64,000 bases of DNA from Agarivorans gilvus (GTDB lineage Bacteria > Pseudomonadota > Gammaproteobacteria > Enterobacterales > Celerinatantimonadaceae): the NCBI RefSeq assembly GCF_001420915.1, contig NZ_CP013021.1, positions 3,878,501 to 3,942,500 on the forward strand, in the 5' to 3' direction. Each line of letters starts with the position of its first letter. Position 1 is the stretch's first letter. Positions 16,887 to 25,901 of this stretch are shown here, one piece after another. Below the pieces are notes generated by a model. It searched no databases. It was not told the origin of the DNA and saw only the letters and a list, made by a program, of their open reading frames with translations. A program made the position numbers and the translations under genes.

Positions 16887-19800
16887 TGAAAATATCTGAT
16901 CTGTCCATGTATCGCCCGGTGGCGGCGATAGTATTAAGCCTGCTGCTGATGTTATTTGGTCTGGTGGCTTACACTGAGCTGCCCGTGCGTGAAATGCCCG
17001 ATATTGAAAGCCCAGTGGTGTCGATAGGTACCCCGTATCGCGGCAGCGCCTCGTCCATCGTTGAGTCACAAATTACCAAACCTTTAGAAGATGAACTCAG
17101 TGGCATCGACGGCATAGACTACATTTGGTCCTCTTCTTGGGACGGTTGGTCGGGCATCACCATTACCTTCAAGCAAGGCCACAACATGTTGGAGGCGGTG
17201 AGTGATGTGCGCGATGCGGTAAGCAGGGCACGCGGCCGCCTGCCCGACGACGTGGATGAGCCCATCGTACGTAAAAGCGATAGCGAAGAAGCGCCATTCA
17301 TGTGGCTAAACCTCACTACCAGTATGCAAGATAGAGTGGAGTTGAGTGACTTTGCCGAGCGGATTTTAATTGAACGCCTAAGCCTGCTACCCGGCGTAAG
17401 TGCGGTGAATACTTCGGGTTTGGTTGAGCGGGTGATGTACATCGAATTAGACCCCACCGCCATGGCGGGGCGTGGGCTTACCACCAATGACGTGCTCACC
17501 GCGCTAAATCAAGAAAACCTGCAATTACCCGCAGGCTATGTCAGAAATGATAGCCTGAATATTGTGGTAAGAGTGGCGCGGATGTACCAGCAGGCCGAGG
17601 ACTTTGCCCGCTTACAAATTGCTAACGTGGCTGGCGACCATGTCACCTTAGATGATATTGCGCATATTTATGTTGGCGCGAAAAAAGACACCACCACGTT
17701 TAAGAGTAATGGCGTAGACAGCATGGGCTTGGGCATTGTTGCCATGTCTAAGGCCAACCCCTTGGATGTGGCCGATACAGTGAGCGCCGAACTGGAGCGT
17801 TTACAGCGGTTTTTGCCCGAGGGCGCTGCTTTGACGGTTGATTACGACAGCACCGTATTTATTCGCCAAGCCATTAGCGAGGTCTATTCCACACTGGCAA
17901 TTTGTGCCGTATTGGTGGTGCTGGTACTGTACTTATTTTTGGGGCGGATTAGCGCTACCTTAATTCCGGCTATTACCGTGCCAGTATCACTGATTGCAGC
18001 TTTCTCGGCGGCTTATTGGTTCGGCTATAGCATCAATTTAATCACCTTGATGGCCTTAATTCTGGCGATTGGTTTGGTGGTGGACGATGCCATTGTGGTG
18101 GTGGAAAACATTATTCGCCACCGCGCGGCTGGTGAGCCTCCCCTAGTGGCGGCATTTCGTGGTGCCAAAGAACTGAATTTTGCGGTTATTGCCACCACCA
18201 TCGTATTGGTGATGGTGTTTCTTCCGCTGTTGTTTATGCAAGGGAAGATGGGTGACTTGTTTGCCGAGTTTGCGGTGCTCTTGTCAGCGGCGGTGATTTT
18301 TTCTTCCTTGGTGGCGCTTACGCTAGCGCCGGTGATGGCGGGCAAGCTGTTTGAAAAAGATCCCACTAAAACCACCTGGCTTAACCGCTCAGTAGGGCGA
18401 GCAATGACTCGTTTAGAGAAAGCCTATACTCAGTTGTTGCATCAGATGATCGACTACAAGTTAAGCGCTGTAGTATTTGTTGGCGCTTGTTTGCTGGCGC
18501 TGATGTGGGCTTATCAACAGCAGCAAACCGCCTTTGCCCCAAAAGAAGATCGGGGCGTGGTGAATGTGTATGTGGGCGGCGAGGAAGCGACGAGTTATCC
18601 GCGCATGTTAGAAAGCATGGCGGCCATTGAGCAGCGTCTATTGCCGATGATGGCAGAAGATGGCCCAATAGCAACACTCAACTATTCGGCTCCGGCTTTT
18701 GGTAGTTGGGCCGACCACCAAGGTTTCTTTATTGTGCGCTTAAAAGATTGGAGTGAGCGAGAGCAAAACGCCGCTGAGGTGGTTGAGATGATCCGCCAAG
18801 CCGCACACGATGTGAGTGATGTGAAGGTTTATCCCTATCAGCCCAGCTTTGGTGGGCGAGCTGGCGAGCCTGTGCAGTTTGTCTTGCAAGGTGATGATTA
18901 CCAGCAACTGTATCATTACGCCCAAGAGCTAGAGCAGCAAGCCAATGCCAGTGGGCTGATGCATGGCGTGAAGTTGGACTATAACCCCACCACGCCAGAA
19001 ATAGTGTTAAGCGTGAACCGCTTAGCAGCCAGAGAGCTAGGCATTAGCGTGAATGATATTGCCAGTACCCTTGAGGTATTGCTAGGAGGGCGAGCCCAAA
19101 CCCGTTTTGAAGAGTTTGGCGAAGAATACGATGTGTATTTAAAAGCCGACGAGCAGCAATTTCAGTCTCCCAGTGATTTAAGCAAGGTTTACCTGCGCAG
19201 TGACAGTGGAAACTTGGTTTCCTTAGACAGCTTAGTCAGCGCCAAGCAGGAAGCATCGGCCCGAGGTTTGTTTCATTATCAGCGTAAAAAGTCGATTAGT
19301 CTGAAGGCTAACCTTAGTGACCAAGTCAGCCTAGGAGAGGCGCTAAGTTTTTTGAATCAGGCCTCAGCGCAGATGCTGCCCAGCGGTTATACCGTGGATT
19401 ACGCCGGAGAATCAAAGGAGTTTTATGACAACCAACGTGAGTTATGGCTGTTGTTTGCGCTCGCTTTACTGGTGTGTTACTTGGTACTGGCGGCGCAGTT
19501 TGAAAGCTTTATTAGCCCGGCAATTGTAATGTTAACGGTGCCTTTGGGTTTGTTGGGCGGCTTATTGGGCTTGTTGATTACCGGTGAAACGCTAAATATT
19601 TACAGCCAGTTAGGGCTGTTGATGTTAATCGGTATGGCCACCAAAAACGGTATTTTGATCGTGGAGTTTGCCAACCAGTTACGCGATCGCGGCTTGCCGG
19701 TAAAACAAGCCATTTTAACTGCGGCGGGCAATCGTTTACGGCCCATTGTGATGACCACGCTAACCACCGTTCTTGGCGCTTTGCCAATGTTGCTCGCCAC

Positions 19801-19999
19801 AGGTGCCGGCGCTGAAACCCGCTTCGCCATTGGTGTAGTGATTTTTAGCGGCATGTTATTGGCCAGTTTGGTGACCTTGTTTGTGGTGCCTTGTTTGTAC
19901 AACCTGTTGGGAGGCTTGAGTGGCTCGCCAGAAGCGCGCGCCGAGCAGTTGAAACAGCAACTCGATGCGCCTAGTTTATTGGAGAAAGCAGAGCCCTAA
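16886..19999 (+). CDS. RND multidrug efflux pump, inner-membrane subunit
   Basis: A 1037-residue AcrB/MexB-type HAE1 pump. It begins with the first transmembrane helix (AIVLSLLLMLFGLVAYTELP), followed by the PVREMPDIESPVVSI porter entry. The proton-relay Asp pair is visible in the fourth transmembrane helix (IGLVVDDAIVVVENI). The second half repeats the layout and carries GMATKNGILIVEFANQLRDRG. The length is normal. The gene is followed within one base by a small unknown gene. The drug specificity cannot be told from sequence. Confidence 0.96.
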   Translation: MKISDLSMYRPVAAIVLSLLLMLFGLVAYTELPVREMPDIESPVVSIGTPYRGSASSIVESQITKPLEDELSGIDGIDYIWSSSWDGWSGITITFKQGHNMLEAVSDVRDAVSRARGRLPDDVDEPIVRKSDSEEAPFMWLNLTTSMQDRVELSDFAERILIERLSLLPGVSAVNTSGLVERVMYIELDPTAMAGRGLTTNDVLTALNQENLQLPAGYVRNDSLNIVVRVARMYQQAEDFARLQIANVAGDHVTLDDIAHIYVGAKKDTTTFKSNGVDSMGLGIVAMSKANPLDVADTVSAELERLQRFLPEGAALTVDYDSTVFIRQAISEVYSTLAICAVLVVLVLYLFLGRISATLIPAITVPVSLIAAFSAAYWFGYSINLITLMALILAIGLVVDDAIVVVENIIRHRAAGEPPLVAAFRGAKELNFAVIATTIVLVMVFLPLLFMQGKMGDLFAEFAVLLSAAVIFSSLVALTLAPVMAGKLFEKDPTKTTWLNRSVGRAMTRLEKAYTQLLHQMIDYKLSAVVFVGACLLALMWAYQQQQTAFAPKEDRGVVNVYVGGEEATSYPRMLESMAAIEQRLLPMMAEDGPIATLNYSAPAFGSWADHQGFFIVRLKDWSEREQNAAEVVEMIRQAAHDVSDVKVYPYQPSFGGRAGEPVQFVLQGDDYQQLYHYAQELEQQANASGLMHGVKLDYNPTTPEIVLSVNRLAARELGISVNDIASTLEVLLGGRAQTRFEEFGEEYDVYLKADEQQFQSPSDLSKVYLRSDSGNLVSLDSLVSAKQEASARGLFHYQRKKSISLKANLSDQVSLGEALSFLNQASAQMLPSGYTVDYAGESKEFYDNQRELWLLFALALLVCYLVLAAQFESFISPAIVMLTVPLGLLGGLLGLLITGETLNIYSQLGLLMLIGMATKNGILIVEFANQLRDRGLPVKQAILTAAGNRLRPIVMTTLTTVLGALPMLLATGAGAETRFAIGVVIFSGMLLASLVTLFVVPCLYNLLGGLSGSPEARAEQLKQQLDAPSLLEKAEP

Positions 20000-20301
20000 T
20001 GCGTAAGATGGATAAACCACGTGAGCGGGCAATTGTGGCGGCGCTAACCGAGGTATGTGAAACGGCAAAGGCAGCCAATAGCGAGTTTGCTTGGATTTCC
20101 CATAAGGTTAATTACCAGCGTTTTCCCGATAGCTTGCAGCTCATCTGTGCTTATCGTCAGCCGCAGCATTTAGCTAGCGCGATTGGTGCTGGGGAAACTC
20201 AAGCCATCAGCCAACAAATCGTACAAGCCTTGGCGCAGCGGGGGATTAGTTTGACTAAGCCGCAGCGCCAGGTACGCTTTATTAGCGAGCAACAGAGCTA
20301 G
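19999..20301 (+). CDS. Small conserved protein co-transcribed with the RND pump
   Basis: A 100-residue protein starting inside the pump's stop codon (TAATG). It has no membrane segment; features are an N-terminal helix RERAIVAALTEVCETAK and a WISHKVNYQRFPDSLQLICAY strand region. Similar small proteins occur in Vibrio-like genomes, sometimes under misleading regulator names. I do not recognise a function; tight coupling suggests a role with the pump. Confidence 0.7.
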   Translation: MRKMDKPRERAIVAALTEVCETAKAANSEFAWISHKVNYQRFPDSLQLICAYRQPQHLASAIGAGETQAISQQIVQALAQRGISLTKPQRQVRFISEQQS

Positions 20302-20402
20302 TATTTTACGGCGTTGGAGCAAATAGAATGGCTTATTGCTAGTTAGAGCCTATCGTTTGCCAAACACCTAGCTTAAGTCTGCTGCGCCTAATGAGAGAGT
20401 TA

Positions 20403-20708
20403 TTAGGATTCGTCTTCAGACGGTTGTGGCCAAATTGACTCGCTTGCTTCAGGGCTGGCGGTAGGTGCGTCCTCTTCGGCTGACTTGACGCGTATTTTAT
20501 TACCTGATTGTTTGCTGCCATTTAAGGCTTTAATCGCCGCTTCTGCAGCATCAGTGTCGGCAAAAGTGACAAAGCCAAAGCCCTTCGACTGACCGTTCTC
20601 TTTGTCCAATACCAAGTCACAGCTAACTACTTCGCCATAGTCGTTAAACAGTGCCAATAGCTGTTGTTCAGTGATCTTGCGACTTAAATTACGAACCAAT
20701 AATTTCAT
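20403..20708 (-). CDS. RRM-type RNA-binding protein
   Basis: A 101-residue protein with one RNA-recognition motif: RNP2 LLVRNLS at residues 3-9 and RNP1 KGFGFVTF at about residues 42-49, followed by an acidic, low-complexity tail. Bacterial single-RRM proteins of this kind bind RNA and are often raised by cold. It stands alone, facing the RND operon. Confidence 0.93.
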   Translation of the reverse strand: MKLLVRNLSRKITEQQLLALFNDYGEVVSCDLVLDKENGQSKGFGFVTFADTDAAEAAIKALNGSKQSGNKIRVKSAEEDAPTASPEASESIWPQPSEDES

Positions 20709-20781
20709 GGGAATTCCTAGCTGGCTAGCGTGTCATTGACGCGGTTTCTAAAGCGTCAATATTTCGCGAATGGGTAAGTGA

Positions 20782-21411
20782 CTATTGTTGACTATAACGG
20801 CGTAAAAAGCTCACGATATTTGCCTTACTTTGACTACTCAGTTGCTGCATTAACTTAAAGCTAGGCTGAGTAATCTTGAATTGCTGCTGCAATTGCTTAA
20901 GCAGACATAACCATAATTGCGCAGTCATTTCGGCATCGGCTAAGGCGCGGTGAAAGATCCCTTGGTTATCTATCTGTTGGTGGGCTACCAAGGTGGCCAG
21001 CTTGTGATTGGGTGCATCTTGCAATAAGCGCCGCGACAGCAACATGGAACAGGCAAACTCAGCCTGTGCTTGGCGGCCTATATAAGCCCATTCGGCAGTT
21101 AAAAAACTGCGGTCGAAAGAGGCATTATGCGCCACCATGTTGTGCGGGCCAACAAACTGATAAAAGCGTTCCATTACCTCGGCGCAAGGTGGTGCGTCGG
21201 CCAGCATGGCGTTGCTGATCCCGGTATAAGATTCGATAAAAGCTGGAATGGCGAAACCGGGGTTCATCAGCTCTTGAAAGCGCCCGGTAATCTGGCCGTT
21301 TTCCAGTAATACTGCACCAATCTCAATGGCGCGTTCGCCTTGTTTGGGAGATAAACCACTGGTTTCAAAGTCGAGTACCACAACAGTATCGGCGGGAGTA
21401 AGCTTGGACAA
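20782..21411 (-). CDS. DnaQ-like 3'-5' exonuclease
   Basis: A 209-residue DEDDh exonuclease. The three motifs are present: Exo I VVLDFETSGLSP (about 11-22), Exo II HNASFDRSFL (about 99-108) and Exo III HRALADAEMTAQL (about 153-165). It resembles the epsilon subunit of DNA polymerase III and related stand-alone nucleases, not RNase T. It may act in DNA repair or RNA turnover; no partner gene is adjacent. Confidence 0.88.
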   Translation of the reverse strand: MSKLTPADTVVVLDFETSGLSPKQGERAIEIGAVLLENGQITGRFQELMNPGFAIPAFIESYTGISNAMLADAPPCAEVMERFYQFVGPHNMVAHNASFDRSFLTAEWAYIGRQAQAEFACSMLLSRRLLQDAPNHKLATLVAHQQIDNQGIFHRALADAEMTAQLWLCLLKQLQQQFKITQPSFKLMQQLSSQSKANIVSFLRRYSQQ

Positions 21412-21583
21412 ATGACTAAGGCTAGTAAGTTAACAGAGCCCTATGGTAGCGCTCCTTTAGCAAAACGCAAGCTCTAGCCCAGCCGTTGGTTTAGCCCGCA
21501 AAGCTGGGGTTAGCGCTAACCGCTAGGCTTACCACAAAGGGCTAGTACTAACGGCGCGTTTCCCTGCCAGCGGCTGCTTATAT

Positions 21584-22891
21584 TTAACTTGTAAAGGCTG
21601 AAGTACTGATTGGTAGAGCTAATATAAACAGCGCACCGCCAAGTGGACTACTGGCTACGCTCACCTTACCAGCATGGTTGTGAGCGATGCGCTCAACTAT
21701 GGATAAGCCCAAACCATGGCCACCACTTTGGCGGCTGCGGCTATCATCAACTCGAGCAAAGGGTAAAAATATGCTTTCTCGGTAGGCTTCGGGAATACCT
21801 ATGCCATCGTCGTGTACTTCAAAAATCACCGATTTATCGGTGGAATAGGCCCGAATTAAGATTTGTTTTTCAGCGTACTTTTGACTGTTAACAATCAGAT
21901 TATTCAGTGCCCAGCGGAGCAGTTTTTCATCCGCTGATAGGCTCAACTGGGCGGCACATTCTATTTCAATATTCAGCCTTGGGCTTAGTTTAACTAGGCG
22001 TTCACAAATGCTATTAAGCAACGGTAGCGGCCTTATGGTTTGTTTTTGCAACTGACGAGCCTTACCCAATTGTGAAAAACTAATCAGTTCATGGGTGAGT
22101 TCTTCGAGGCTGTCTAAGTCTTGGTCCATCTCCTGAATATGCTGGCGCATGCTGTCCATGTCTTTAATGGAACGCGTCATATCTAGGGCAAACCGCAGAT
22201 TATTGATAGGGGTTTTTAACTCATGAGAGGCGGCAATGCTCATGGCATCTTGCTGTTGTATTAGTGACTTAAGTTTAGCGGCCATGGTATTTAGGCTTTG
22301 CGCCATGTGGTTTAGCGGTAGCGGAGCTTGCTCGTTGGCGCTGACATCAAAGTTACCTTGGCCTATCGCCTGCGTTACTTTGGCCAAGTGGTGAGTCTGG
22401 CGGTAAAGTGAAAAAGAGAACCACCATAGGCTTAGCGCTAAACACACCGCCATTACGCCTATCATGTACCAGAGCAGCCAACTGCCGTGATCGAGGAATT
22501 CTTCATCTAAATAAAGCGTTAATACTTGTTGCTCTGACCATGGGTAATAGAGGGTGACTTCGTCGTCGCCAAATAGCGTGCTGCGTAGTTCCACCAAGGG
22601 CTGTTGAGTACGGAGTTTCTGTTGCTGCTCGGTTGAGAGCTGGCTAAGCGGTAGTTGCTGGGCGATGAAGGGAAATTCTCCTTGGTGGCTTTGCATTACC
22701 GCTTCTAGCTCGCGCCCATCATTTTGTGCCAGCTCGCGTTGCAGCAGATAGTAGAGTGGTGAGGCTATTTTGCTAACATGTTCGCGCTCAATACGTTCAA
22801 TTTGATCACTCACCAACAGGCCATAGCTTAAGGCGGCCAGAGCAATCGCTGAAATCGACGCAATAAATAAGCGAAGGAATAGGGTGATCAC
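21584..22891 (-). CDS. Sensor histidine kinase (RstB-like)
   Basis: A 435-residue membrane kinase: transmembrane helix 1 (about 3-24), a periplasmic sensor domain of about 110 residues, transmembrane helix 2 (about 138-160), HAMP, a dimerisation domain with phospho-acceptor His in SIAASHELKTPINNLRF, and an HATPase with N-box ALNNLIVNSQKY and the HDDGIGIP and GGHGLGLSIV glycine boxes. The start is a GTG at 22891, just downstream of the response-regulator gene. The small periplasmic domain and order resemble RstB; the signal is unknown. Confidence 0.93.
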   Translation of the reverse strand: MITLFLRLFIASISAIALAALSYGLLVSDQIERIEREHVSKIASPLYYLLQRELAQNDGRELEAVMQSHQGEFPFIAQQLPLSQLSTEQQQKLRTQQPLVELRSTLFGDDEVTLYYPWSEQQVLTLYLDEEFLDHGSWLLWYMIGVMAVCLALSLWWFSFSLYRQTHHLAKVTQAIGQGNFDVSANEQAPLPLNHMAQSLNTMAAKLKSLIQQQDAMSIAASHELKTPINNLRFALDMTRSIKDMDSMRQHIQEMDQDLDSLEELTHELISFSQLGKARQLQKQTIRPLPLLNSICERLVKLSPRLNIEIECAAQLSLSADEKLLRWALNNLIVNSQKYAEKQILIRAYSTDKSVIFEVHDDGIGIPEAYRESIFLPFARVDDSRSRQSGGHGLGLSIVERIAHNHAGKVSVASSPLGGALFILALPISTSAFTS

Positions 22892-22906
22892 AAGGGCTTA
22901 AGCGAA

Positions 22907-23625
22907 CTAGAGACTTTGCACAAACAGATAACCCTTACCACGCACCGATTTAATGTAGCGGTAGGGGGCGTATTGTCGTTTAGCTTTTTTCTAATGGTGG
23001 AAACACGCATATCCAACGAGCGGTCCAAGCCGTCATAATCAATGCCTCGCATTTTTTGGAAGAGTAGGTCGCGGGGCAGCACGTGGCCGGCGTTATCCAT
23101 GAAAAAATACAATAAGTCGAACTCGGCATCGGTCAGCTCAAGTTGTTGCTCGCCTAGCCAGATACAACGCTGGCTTTGGTCGGCAGTGAGGTCCTGACAA
23201 CGAATCCGTTGCTTAATTTGTGGATTTGCCAGGGTATTTGGCTGAACCACGCCTTCACTGCGTCGCAGCGCCGAGCGTAGGCGCGCCAGCAGTACATGCG
23301 GGCGTAAGGGTTTGCTAAGAAAGTCATCTACACCAATATTGAGTGCCGAAACTTCGGTAGCATCATCATTTTGCGCAGTGAGCATCAGGATGGGGCCATG
23401 GAAGAACGACCGTACTTTCTGACAAACTTGAATACCGTCCATGCCGGGCAGCATTAAATCAAGCAATAGGGCACTGGGTTGATGCTGCTCCAGCAATTGC
23501 GTGGCCATATCGCCGCGCTCGGCGGTGATGACTTCAAAACCTTCATTATTTAAGAAGCTGGCTACCAGTTGTTGCTGGCGGGCATCATCTTCAATTAATA
23601 CCAGTTTATGGCGTATAGCTTGCAA
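22907..23625 (-). pseudogene. OmpR/PhoB-type response regulator, frameshifted near the C-terminus
   Basis: The receiver domain is intact (VLIEDDARQQQ, phospho-acceptor Asp in LLLDLMLPGMDG, switch Thr in MLTAQNDD, Lys in DFLSKPLRP), and the winged helix follows. After NDNTPP (near 22974) the frame runs into an unrelated tail that ends at 22888. One base earlier, the expected OmpR end YRYIKSVRGKGYLFVQSL is encoded and stops at 22907-22909. The break lies in a C5 run, so one missing C explains it. If it is real, the wing that contacts DNA is lost. The cognate kinase gene follows. Confidence 0.85.
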
Positions 23626-23914
23626 ACTTGCTTCCCTACGTAGCGCGTTTCTTTAGCTGGCTTATTTTAGAGACCCCGTTAGTTGATGCAATGAGCTTTT
23701 ATCAAAGCTTGATGTTGGTCACTTAAATATAAAAATTACATCATTAGCGGCGATTTATAGAAGGGCTTAAGTTGAAGGCTTGGTGAGTGCTAAGCCAATC
23801 TGCAATATAGCTTCAAATAATTGAACATATATTATTAATTGTTGATGTTTTGTTAAGCGCTAGCCGTTAATATCTGTAGCCATTAAATCGAAGCAAGTCA
23901 TAACAAGGAAGTAT
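23626..23914. other. Divergent intergenic region
   Basis: AT-rich DNA between the two-component system (minus) and the cytochrome gene (plus). Promoters for both must lie here. No gene, repeat or convincing box is visible. Confidence 0.5.
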
Positions 23915-24430
23915 ATGAATTATTGGCGCAAAGTGGCATTGTTACCGTGTTTTTACTTAGTAAGTGTATTGGCTCAAGCGGAGTCTATCGCCAGCTATCC
24001 GGCAGATTGGCGAAGTTGGCCAGTGGTGGGAGAGAGTATGGTGCCGGGTAAAGATGTCGTGCTCCCAGAAGACACGCCTTTGTTCATTCAACAAGCGGTG
24101 GCCGCCTATAACTGGATTAATGACGGTAAAGGGACCAAATTAACCACCTATGTGCACCCGGATAAATTAAAGCAATATGCCAGTCACGGCCCCTATGATG
24201 ACGGTGTGACCGTGGTAGGTGTATATGAAACCCCTGGAGTGGTTTTTGTTACTGAACATCTGGCGGGTGAAGCCATTTACGGCACCTATGACACCGAAGG
24301 GAAGGATATTAGCTCGCAGCATCCAACTTTTGAGCCAGAATATTGCGCCCGTTGCCATACCGCTTATCAGGATATCTGTATTAATGGTACCTGTAGTGTG
24401 CCAGTGATAGAGCTGTTTAAGGATAACTAA
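23915..24430 (+). CDS. Periplasmic c-type cytochrome-like protein
   Basis: A 171-residue secreted protein with a Sec signal peptide ending around LAQAES (residues 1-23). A CxxCH haem-attachment motif (CARCH) lies near residue 146, with two further cysteines shortly after (DICINGTC). The fold resembles cytochrome P460-like or DUF3365-like periplasmic haem proteins, but I cannot settle the family. Six bases separate it from the start of a membrane diguanylate cyclase, so haem-based signalling to that enzyme is possible (inference). Confidence 0.72.
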   Translation: MNYWRKVALLPCFYLVSVLAQAESIASYPADWRSWPVVGESMVPGKDVVLPEDTPLFIQQAVAAYNWINDGKGTKLTTYVHPDKLKQYASHGPYDDGVTVVGVYETPGVVFVTEHLAGEAIYGTYDTEGKDISSQHPTFEPEYCARCHTAYQDICINGTCSVPVIELFKDN

Positions 24431-24436
24431 GCTTAA

Positions 24437-25894
24437 GTGCCTTGGTTTAAATCAGTTAACAAGTTAAAAATCAGCCAGTTGTTGTTTGTTTCGCACCTGA
24501 TATTGGTGTTATGGCTGGTTTTTACTATGACTTATAACCGTTATCGTAGTGAGTGGGAAACGGGTATTACCCATGCGGTGAGCAATGCACGTAGTAGTAG
24601 CAACGCTATTATTGATTTGGTCTCTCCTTCAGCGGCGGGCTTAAATTATACCAACGTAAAATTAGACTCCTCGCTAAAACTTTATGCCGCCGCAGAAAAG
24701 CTGATCTATTTTTCAGTGGATGCTATCTCTGATTTTTCATCAACCCCCTTTGCTTTTGCCTACCTGCGTAAACCAGAATTGGTATGGAAAACCCATAACC
24801 AAGAGCAGGATATTGCTCAGCAAGAAGCCAAGATTGAACAGTTTAAGCGGCGTCTATTAGCCGACGACGCCGATAAAGTGAAGCTCACTTTTTTAATGGG
24901 GCGTGCCCAAGAGCGGCTATTACGTTTTTACATGGATATGAATCACGAGCGTCAGTATGGCCCTCTTTTTCCGCTACCTAATATAGCGCCAGACGATTAT
25001 CTATTGCTGCCAGATAAGCAGCAATTAGTGTTACATCTCGCCTTACGAAACCGGCATCAGGGCAGCATTTATCTATTTTTTGATGCTCAGCATCTTTACC
25101 AGCTACAACGCGATATTCGTTGGCAGTTATTCAAAGAAGCCCTTACCGCTGTTCTATTTTCGGTGATTCTAATTGCTTGGGCTACTTGGTGGATAGTGCG
25201 TCCGCTCAAGCGTTTGGCTGGCAATATGAGCGCCCACCTAAAAGATATTGATGTTTCTCAACTCAGCGAATTAGAGCGAGATGATGAGCTAGGTGTATTG
25301 GCGCGCCGCTTTAAGAGTTTGGTAGAGCGGGCGCAAGGGCAAATGGTTGAGCTTGAGCAGCGCTCTGAGCTGGATGCCTTAACTCAGCTAGGCTCGCGCT
25401 TTTATTTTAATGCTTGTTCTGAGGATTATGTGAGTCAGGCCAAACGCGCTCAGCAATGTGTCGGGTTTCTGATTTGCGATTTGGATAACTTTAAAGCCTA
25501 TAACGATAGCCTGGGCCACCCTGAAGGCGACAAAGTATTACGGCGAGTGGGTTTGTGTATTCAATCAACCATGAAACGTGAAACCGATAAGGCGTTTCGC
25601 TTAGGCGGCGAAGAGTTTGTGGTGTTATTGCAGACTCACCAAGTTAACGACATTCAGCCAATAGCGGTGCAATTGTGTCAGCAGCTGGAAGGCTTGGAAA
25701 TACCTCATCCACAAAATGCGCCTTTTGAAGTGGTTACCATGTCAATAGGAATTGGCTTTGTTAACGCAGAAAATCTGCGTCACTTAAACAGTATTGACCA
25801 AATCTACGAAGTCGCCGACCAAGCCTTGTATAGAGCGAAAGCGGCCGGTCGTAACGCGATTGAATTAACCGAATGGACACCAGCAAGCACATAG
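24437..25894 (+). CDS. Membrane GGDEF diguanylate cyclase
   Basis: A 485-residue protein: transmembrane helix 1 (about 13-30), a periplasmic sensor region of about 200 residues, transmembrane helix 2 (about 233-255), HAMP (about 255-310), and a GGDEF domain with the active GGEEF motif (RLGGEEFVVLL) and the DLDNFKAYNDSLGHPEGD segment that holds the metal-binding Asp. It should make cyclic di-GMP. There is no obvious RxxD inhibitory site. The start is a GTG at 24437, just after the cytochrome gene, implying co-transcription. Confidence 0.92.
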   Translation: MPWFKSVNKLKISQLLFVSHLILVLWLVFTMTYNRYRSEWETGITHAVSNARSSSNAIIDLVSPSAAGLNYTNVKLDSSLKLYAAAEKLIYFSVDAISDFSSTPFAFAYLRKPELVWKTHNQEQDIAQQEAKIEQFKRRLLADDADKVKLTFLMGRAQERLLRFYMDMNHERQYGPLFPLPNIAPDDYLLLPDKQQLVLHLALRNRHQGSIYLFFDAQHLYQLQRDIRWQLFKEALTAVLFSVILIAWATWWIVRPLKRLAGNMSAHLKDIDVSQLSELERDDELGVLARRFKSLVERAQGQMVELEQRSELDALTQLGSRFYFNACSEDYVSQAKRAQQCVGFLICDLDNFKAYNDSLGHPEGDKVLRRVGLCIQSTMKRETDKAFRLGGEEFVVLLQTHQVNDIQPIAVQLCQQLEGLEIPHPQNAPFEVVTMSIGIGFVNAENLRHLNSIDQIYEVADQALYRAKAAGRNAIELTEWTPAST

Positions 25895-25901
25895 GGAAAC
25901 A

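Noticed and set aside
18025..18375. Minus-strand ORF of 116 codons inside the RND pump
   Set aside because: Shadow of the pump frame; low-complexity Thr/Ile composition and no ribosome site.
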